Source: Clarireedia homoeocarpa
Taxonomy: Eukaryota; Ascomycota; Leotiomycetes; Helotiales; Rutstroemiaceae
Direction of reading: 5' to 3'
Length of the DNA: 64,000 nucleotides
Assembly (NCBI GenBank): GCA_001465935.1
Contig: LNKV01000002.1
Span: 186,001-250,000 of the forward strand
Position 1 is the stretch's first letter, and the number at the start of each line of letters is the position of its first letter. The notes under the pieces are model-generated. The model worked only from the letters and a program-made list of their open reading frames with translations. It ran no database searches and had not been told where the DNA came from. This document shows, one piece after another, positions 57,769 to 64,000 of this stretch. A program made the translations under genes and the position numbers.

Positions 57769-59010
57769 CTATTTTTTGGCCAGCACCTCTTTCACTGCCT
57801 CCAAAATATGGTTATGAATGGCTGTAGGTCCTGCGACGACACCCTTGTTTTCAGCCAACGTTCTACCTTTACTGAAATCCAGTCTACGTCCTTGAACATC
57901 AGTGACCTGACCCCCGGCCTCTCTAACAATCAGATCCCCAGCTGCGTGGTCCCAGATTTTCTCTTGGTAGTCAGCACGGACGGGGAGTCTAAGGTAAATA
58001 TCTCCGGCGCCTCGAGCAATAGATCCGTACTTTGCCTGTGAATCCATACGCACACTGGGCCTAGTAATACCCAGTTTCGTAGCAATGGCGTGCTGGTCCC
58101 CATGTGAGGAGTGGCCTGCCTCAACACTCTCACAGAATGTGGCTTGACCAAGATCCTTGACAGGCTTCATGTGAATTGGTTGACCCTTTGCTAAAGCCCC
58201 AGTGGTCAGGGGACGACTTGTTGCACCTTGACCGAGAACAGCCGAGAACAAGACTCCCTTGCCTTCTTCATCGGTTTGATCAACACCAGAGGTAGCATCA
58301 AGTGGAGCTGAGTCGTCAACAGGAAGGTTTGGACAGCCCAGTACACCTACTTTGACGTCTCCGTCAACCATTAATGCCAAACACACCGCATACTGGCCAC
58401 CTCTGAGGAAACCCTTTGTTCCATCAATCGGATCTAACGCCCAGATCCTTCCTTTGTTGCCACCAGCGCTATTACCAGCATCAATAGCATCTAGCATGGC
58501 ATCGACGCTCTCAATTGGTCCTCCCAAAACCTTCTCAGCGGACTCGTCAGAAAGTCTCGCATTTTCTACTAATTCCCAGATCTGGTCTCGCAGCTTAGTG
58601 TCTTCTCTCAGGGAGCTGGCTTCTTCTTCTCCAACAATTTGGTCATCTGGGAAATTTTTCTTGATAGCTTGAATAATAAGAGCTTGTGCGCCGAAGTCAC
58701 CGATTGTGACAGGTGACTTATCGTCCTTAGACAATGTACCCTTGGCTTTTTCGTGGAATACTTTCTTGGTCAATATGGTTGCCCTTTGAACGGCCAATTC
58801 GGCGACTTCTAGTTCCTTGCTATAAGTCGACATTTTCGTGGTTGTGATGACCGGTCTAGATAGAGAAAGATGATGAGAGAGGAGAGTGAAGCGGGGCCAA
58901 AACCTAGCAATGGCAGCCAGGATGACAATGAGAAGAGAACTGAAGAGAAACCGAGTCGTGAAGAATGATGAATGTTTCTTTCTGTGTTTGCCCGGATGTG
59001 TTCCCATCAA
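57769..59010 (-). CDS. met22: 3'(2'),5'-bisphosphate nucleotidase (Met22/Hal2)
   Basis: Single exon, 413 residues from the first ATG; an inner ATG at 58833 gives 354 residues, close to the usual length of Met22/Hal2 (357). The enzyme hydrolyses 3'-phosphoadenosine 5'-phosphate to AMP in sulfate assimilation and is the target of lithium and sodium toxicity. Visible motifs: DKSPVTIGDFGAQALI, IVGEEEASSL, the metal-binding WALDPIDGTKGF followed by GGQYAVCLALM, and the second signature KIWDHAAGDLIVREAGGQVT. The extra 59 N-terminal residues hold a basic stretch (KHRKKHSS) and a hydrophobic segment (FLFSSLLIVILAAIARFW), so the long form could be membrane-anchored or organelle-targeted. Divergent from Rsm1. 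Confidence 0.95.
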   Translation of the reverse strand: MMGTHPGKHRKKHSSFFTTRFLFSSLLIVILAAIARFWPRFTLLSHHLSLSRPVITTTKMSTYSKELEVAELAVQRATILTKKVFHEKAKGTLSKDDKSPVTIGDFGAQALIIQAIKKNFPDDQIVGEEEASSLREDTKLRDQIWELVENARLSDESAEKVLGGPIESVDAMLDAIDAGNSAGGNKGRIWALDPIDGTKGFLRGGQYAVCLALMVDGDVKVGVLGCPNLPVDDSAPLDATSGVDQTDEEGKGVLFSAVLGQGATSRPLTTGALAKGQPIHMKPVKDLGQATFCESVEAGHSSHGDQHAIATKLGITRPSVRMDSQAKYGSIARGAGDIYLRLPVRADYQEKIWDHAAGDLIVREAGGQVTDVQGRRLDFSKGRTLAENKGVVAGPTAIHNHILEAVKEVLAKK

Positions 59011-59357
59011 ATAGCTAGAACTAAATAGTAATTGCGACCAAGAGGTACGAGGGCTCGGAGGGGTATATTTACTTCGCAGATCTATTTCCTGTTATCCCAA
59101 TTTTCCTGGTGGGGTTTGAAGAGGTACGCAAGCTGGCAAGCCATACCTGAAGCCAGGCTACTGCAAGATTTAGCAAGGCTGGCACGGACCTTTCCCGGAA
59201 TGACAAGGGAAGGTCTGCTTTCTTTGGGACTCGGAGCCGCTGTAAACATCAAAACCGAAGCTTTCATCAATCTGCATCTGGCCGGACATCCACGAAAAGA
59301 GTGAATAATTTGACACCAAGAGAGCCTCAGTTTTCTCTTACCTCCGGAGTTATAGCC
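59011..59357. promoter_or_regulatory. Bidirectional promoter (Met22/Rsm1)
   Basis: 347 bp between divergent start codons. No specific factor site called; an in-frame upstream extension of the Rsm1 frame to 59301 has no ATG. Confidence 0.5.
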
Positions 59358-60831
59358 ATGAACAATACAAAGAGGAAGTTCAATGCCCTTCTAAATGGCC
59401 TGGGCAGTAAACCGGCTGCCTCCTTGCCGTCAAAGGATGTAAACAAAACACCGGAAAAACCGACGAACGATGCAGATATGAACGCGAAAAAACTGCGAAC
59501 AAGCTATTCATCTGCCACAGCGAAAAGACTAGTCTCGTTGACGAGATACGCCACAGCAGCTTCCGAACCAGATATGGGGCACAAGAAATCGGCATCCGTT
59601 GCGACACCATCCACAGAGACGCCTAAGTATGCGCCATGGGATCGAGCCGAATTCCTCAAACGCTTGAAATCATTTTCGAATCTTACAGACTGGACACCAA
59701 AGCCGCCACGAGTTAATGAGGTCGAGTGGGCGAAACGAGGTTGGGTATGCCAGAAAAAGGAGAGAGTACGATGCTGCTTGTGCAACGTAGAAATACTCGT
59801 GAAACTCAACAAAAAGGAGGAGGACGGACAAGAGAAAGAGGTTTATATTGCGGAAAACATTGGTAGCTGAGCCGAGAATATGCTGGGTGTTACTATGCTA
59901 ACTGGCCTAGTAGAAAATGCTTTGGTAGATAAATACGTCGAGCTTATTGTCACTTCGCATGACGAAAGTTGTCTTTGGAGGAAGAGGGGGTGCGATGGTA
60001 CGTCTAGATGATTCAAGTAACTTCGTATACTAATAGCCTGCAGATCTCATATTCAAGCTGCCCCTCAATAACACAGCGGCGACTTTGGAACATTTGCGCG
60101 AACGTTATGACGAACTCTCAGCAAGGAGCGAGCAGCTGCCATACCTCTATAACATGCAGGCCCCCGAAGGACTTGACATAGACCTTGTGATAAGTTACCT
60201 ACCACGAGATTTCCTCAAGTCTACTCAAGATATCCCGACATCGGATCCAACTACATCAGCAGGGATTAATAAGGTTGCGCTGATGATGGCATTATGTGGG
60301 TGGCAGGGCCACAGGCATGAACGTCTTGGCCAGCAGCTGCAATCTGTCTCCTGCCAAACGTGCTATAGGATTCTGGGGCTGTGGATGTTCAAGAGCAAAG
60401 AAGTCAATCAGGCCGGAGAAGAGGTTGAGGCTGCAATCGTGCCAGGATTGAACCCCATCGCCCAGCACCGAGAATATTGCCCATGGAGAAATCCAGTATC
60501 TCAGAATGGAGTGGAGGCGGCCTCAAAGTCTAAACTTCGCGCTCTTGCTGGCTGGGAGGTTGTGCTACGAGTCCTTAAGAATGACCATCAGTTAAGAATG
60601 GGCAGGGAAAAGGGGGATAAAGCTTCAAGGAGATCATATATCGCTAATACCGATATTGATCACGAGGATCCAAATGAACCGGACTTTGCCGATGATGAAT
60701 CAGTGAAGAGTCTTAGGGATGCAAAGGACAAAGAAATATGGGCCCGGTTGAGACGTGTCAAAACAATATTCGAGCCTAAAAAGCTGAGGAGAACTAGCAG
60801 CGAAAAGTCTAAGCAGTCTACCGCGACGTAA
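59358..60831 (+). CDS. rsm1: C3HC zinc-finger protein, Rsm1/NIPA-like
   Basis: Three exons, 59358-59862, 59911-59997 and 60044-60831 (1380 nt, 459 residues), introns 48 and 46 nt. The C3HC (BIR-like) domain starts YAPWDRAEFLKRLKSF and continues through LTDWTPKPPRVNEVEWAKRG, WVCQKKERVRCCLC and the exon junction to SHDESCLWRKRGCDD, giving the zinc ligands. A second half, residues about 300-390, holds LGLWMF and the HREYCPWRNP motif. In fission yeast Rsm1 acts in nuclear mRNA export; the animal relative NIPA is an F-box-like protein. The tail is charged and basic. The start is the first ATG that gives the MNNTKRKFNALLNGL leader common to this group. Followed by a 65-bp duplication. Confidence 0.88.
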
Positions 60832-61366
60832 CGCTGGGGAAGTAGATATATAGTATGCATGGACGAGAATGATTTGCGAAGGGACTACGGTTGGCGTTGG
60901 ATCGGAGAGGATATATAGTATGCATGGATGAGAATGATTTGCAAAGGGACTACGGTTGGCGTTGGATCGGAGATTCTTAGGTTTGAGCGTTGCATATCGG
61001 GATAATTGCAAGATACCCAGTAACTTATAACAAGCAATAATAATACGTGTAAGATACTGTATATCAATGGATATTGAGATAGATGGTCATTCTGTTACAT
61101 CTTAGTTTCTATGTTCACTGTCGTTTTGAGTGGTAAGGTGGCACAACCTCCAGTATCAAGCCTCATGTCCCAAGCCTCATACAGTACTTGGAGTGCCCCT
61201 CGCCATGGTTGGTGGGGGCCCATGTAAGGTGTTTTTTTGGATAGTTACCATGACAACCCTTCAATTTTTGGCTTCTGTAGAATTGACGTGACGTGGTCAG
61301 TTAATTATTGAATCATGAATGAATTTCGTATGAATTATAGACGTGCCTGAAGATTTTTAGACCCCC
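60832..61366. other. Intergenic: Rsm1 3' flank and SNF2 promoter
   Basis: Contains a two-copy direct repeat (next entry) and AT-rich promoter sequence. No gene. Confidence 0.55.
60843..60973. repeat. 65-bp tandem duplication
   Basis: Two adjacent copies (about 60843-60908 and 60909-60973) each reading ATATATAGTATGCATGGA ... GGGACTACGGTTGGCGTTGG ATCGGAG, differing at a few positions, mostly transitions. Confidence 0.93.
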
Positions 61367-64000
61367 ATGAGGTGCGTTTATTTGCTTCGTTGTCGAAGTG
61401 GATTTATTTACTGACATTGCACGTCAGAGGCAAATTTACTCCACTAAACACAATCGAATCAACAGAAACCCCAAATTTCAGGGACCAAGTCAGAGATAGA
61501 CAACAACGATATCATTCTGCTGTTGAAACACCGCGTGGTAGATCGCCACCAAGAATTCAACCATATTTGCAAAGAAAACTCGACTCCGTAACGCCTGAAG
61601 CTCGGAATAGCCCCACGTTGAGTAATCTAGGGGATTCCAGTTCGCTTTTCGACTCGTCCCTCGAGATCACAGGCCGCCCCTCCATCTCGACCTCCGACGA
61701 CGACGAACAGGCCATAGCGTCTACCGGCACAAGTTACACTAAAACAAGACGTGCTACAAGGCATCCTAAAATGGTCAAAGAAAGATCCCCCGCAAAGGTA
61801 CACCGTCCGGTGGAGCCAAATGATCAGTCTCGACCATCCCAGGGACATCCTCCAAAGCCTTTGTCTAGCATTCCGAGATTTGGAGAACCGACCCTCCCAC
61901 AGTCCCCTTTGAATCTTTTGGCTGAGCAGCAACATTCCGAACTTTTCATTCAACCCAAATCACGACCTGAACAGCACCGGCCCAAAGAGAAGCCTGGTAC
62001 GTTCTTTGTTACCAAATAAAATACATTACTGATCAGTCCCCAGCACACCCACATCTGCAAGCGGCAAAAGATATTGCCCGCCAACTTATCGACCCCTTCC
62101 TACCGAGAGCACCAGCCGAATACAATGATCCTGCAGTTCGTGCCTCAGTACCGAGTGTCGCCTCATATTCGACGACTCAGCCTGTTAGAGCGCCCGTTTA
62201 TAATACAATGGGAAGTGATCACGAAGGATTTCAAAGTGTGAATAACTATACCACTAAGAATTATGTCGACCTAAGTATGCCCAACGATGATCCGTATACT
62301 TACATTGATCCGGCAAAAGCTCAAGAAGACCTCAAAGCACTTTTAGAAGGTGTTATTGAGGATGAAGAAGATGGTAAACCAAGAACGAGGTCTCGAAGGA
62401 AGAGAAAAGACGTGGCAATCGACGATTTGACAGAGAAAATCAATGACCTGAACGTCGAATCAGAGGAAAAGCTCGAAGTCGCCTCCGAAGATGAAGAAGA
62501 AGATGACGGCACAGTCGAAGGAGTCAAGGTCAAATTGCTGCCGCATCAGGTTGAAGGGCTGGAATGGATGATTGGCCGTGAAGTCGGAACAGGAAAGAAG
62601 GGCATGGTTCCCAAGGGTGGCATTCTTGCTGATGACATGGGATTGGGAAAAACGCTGCAATCAATCTCTCTTATCTTGAGCAACCCAAAGCCGTCGGCCG
62701 AGGAAGAGGCTAAATCCAAAAGAAAATTCCCTGCTGGTATGGAAAAGTGTACCTTGGTCGTCGCGCCTCTAGCTCTCATCCGCCAGTGGGAAGCCGAAAT
62801 CAAGGAAAAAGTTGAAGATGAACACTCACTTCGTGTCTGCGTCCACCATGGCCCACAACGTAGCAAGCGTTTCCAAGACCTCAGGAAATACGATGTCGTG
62901 GTCACAACATATCAAATTCTAGTCTCCGAGTGGGGCAACTCATCAGCCGATGACGATGGTCTCAAAGTTGGTTGTTTTGGTCTGCATTGGTACAGGGTGA
63001 TTCTTGATGAGGCTCACACCATCAAAAACCGCAATGCCAAGGCTACACAGGCTTGCTATGCTCTTCGAAGTCAGTATCGCTGGTGTTTGACTGGAACGCC
63101 GATGCAAAATAACCTGGATGAATTGCAAAGTCTTATCAAGTTCTTGAGGATTAAGCCATACGACGATCTAAAAGTGTGGAAAGATCAAATTGACCGACCC
63201 ATGAAGAACGGAAGAGGTGATGTTGCAATCAAGCGTCTTCGTCACTACTTGCAAATCTTCATGAAGAGACGTACCAAGGAGATCTTAAAAAAGGATGGTG
63301 CTCTGAATCCAGGAGGGAAGCCATCCATTGCCGGCCAAGGTAGTTCCACGGGCTTCAAAGTTACGGAACGTAAAATTGAGAAAGTTTTCGCGGAGTTCTC
63401 CTCCGAAGAACGAAAATTCTACGAAAGACTGGAACAGCGTACCGATGCAAGCATTGAAGAGATGATGGGGGGCAAGATCAACTACGCCAGCGCGTTAGTC
63501 ATGCTTCTACGTTTGAGACAGGCTTGCAATCACCCTAAACTTGTGGGCAGTAAACTTGGAAAGGATAGCGATGCACTTTCTGCCGAAACTCAGAGCAGCA
63601 AATCTAAATCAACAGCAGATGTGGATGAGATCGCAAATATGTTTGGAGCGTTGGATGTAGGCACCAAAAAGTGTGAAGTCTGTCAAATGGAGCTCAGTAG
63701 AGAAGAGATGTCGGAAGCTGCCATTCGATGTGCCGAGTGTGAAGCAGATTTACAGGAGGTATCGGGGAAGAAACTTAAGCCGAAGAAGGATAAGAAGAAA
63801 AAGAAGAAGGATAGTAAGGGAAAGAAGGATGCTGCCGAGATCCCTAGCGCCGAGAAAGATGCCACGGCTTTTGTCCCTCGCAAACCAAGAAATCGGAATA
63901 TCGTTGAAGACAGTAGTGATGACGAAGAGGCTGAAGGAGAATGGATTGTTGGAGACAAGAAACAGGGTCCTCTTACACTTGGGAAGGCTGGCGGTAAGGA
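61367..64000 (+). CDS. SNF2-family DNA translocase (Uls1/Rrp1-like), 3'-truncated by window end
   Basis: Exons 61367-61371 (ATGAG only), 61428-61996 and 62044 onward; introns of 56 and 47 nt. The frame stays open to 64000, where the gene is cut. The first exon is 5 nt, but donor (GTGCGT), branch (CTGAC) and acceptor fit, and the in-frame alternative would need a GTG start. N terminus disordered; about residues 190-300 a linker with YTYIDPAKAQEDLKALLEGV; then SNF2 helicase motifs: VKLLPHQVEGLEWM, GGILADDMGLGKTLQS (Walker A), LVVAPLALIRQWE, VILDEAHTIKN (DEAH), WCLTGTPMQNNLDEL, and ALVMLLRLRQACNHPKL. A CEVC...CAEC cysteine set and a Lys-rich stretch follow. No HIRAN domain is seen, which argues against Rad5. 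Uls1/Rrp1/Rrp2 proteins remodel Rad51 or SUMO-marked chromatin complexes. Confidence 0.92.

Noticed and set aside
1..64000. Secondary-metabolite or defence gene cluster
   Set aside because: Genes are unrelated core functions on mixed strands; no synthase, transporter or tailoring-enzyme grouping.

Overview
This is a nuclear contig from a filamentous ascomycete. The evidence is short GT-AG introns (46-100 nt, one GC-AG) with CTRAY-like branch sites just before the acceptor, Zn2Cys6 and copper-fist regulators, a fungal phytochrome, RIP-like decay of a retroelement, and long intergenic stretches full of microsatellites. The style suggests a Leotiomycete (Botrytis/Sclerotinia-like), but that is an inference. 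I saw no tRNA, rRNA or CRISPR array.

Layout. 1-11 kb: an unknown zinc-motif protein, an RGT1-type glucose-response Zn2Cys6 factor and a copper-fist transcription factor, all on the minus strand. 14-22 kb: a tiny spliced membrane protein (-), a SET-domain protein (+) and a large ankyrin/RCC1/double-BTB protein (+). 22.6-26.3 kb is a decayed block: a Ty1/copia relic between ~100-bp direct repeats, a tautomerase pseudogene, then two families of degenerate tandem repeats sharing an ATATGCAACA core. 26.9-31.6 kb: a five-exon phytochrome hybrid histidine kinase (-). 31.7-36.7 kb: gene-poor, packed with short tandem repeats and one hairpin. 36.8-41.7 kb: an unknown nuclear-looking protein (-), divergent from the PP2A activator RRD1 (+). 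41.7-48.1 kb: a second microsatellite zone around a small Ala/Lys-rich protein with two possible first exons. 48.1-52.6 kb: a giant coiled-coil protein (-) with 52-residue repeats and a candidate alternative last exon. 54-64 kb is compact housekeeping: Tht1/Kar5 karyogamy protein (-), mitochondrial ribosomal uL6m (+), Met22/Hal2 nucleotidase (-), C3HC zinc-finger Rsm1 (+) and a SNF2 ATPase of the Uls1/Rrp1 type (+), cut by the window end.

The genes do not form a biosynthetic cluster. They look like ordinary core genes, several in divergent pairs sharing a promoter (36756-39664/40002, 55905/56826, 59010/59358). Regulatory themes present are light (phytochrome), glucose (RGT1), copper (copper fist), phosphatase control (RRD1) and sulfur/salt metabolism (Met22). 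Exon models were built by hand from splice signals, and every multi-exon total below is a multiple of three. The most unusual signals are the ATGCAACA repeat block, the tautomerase relic, and the alternative exons in the coiled-coil and Ala/Lys-rich genes.
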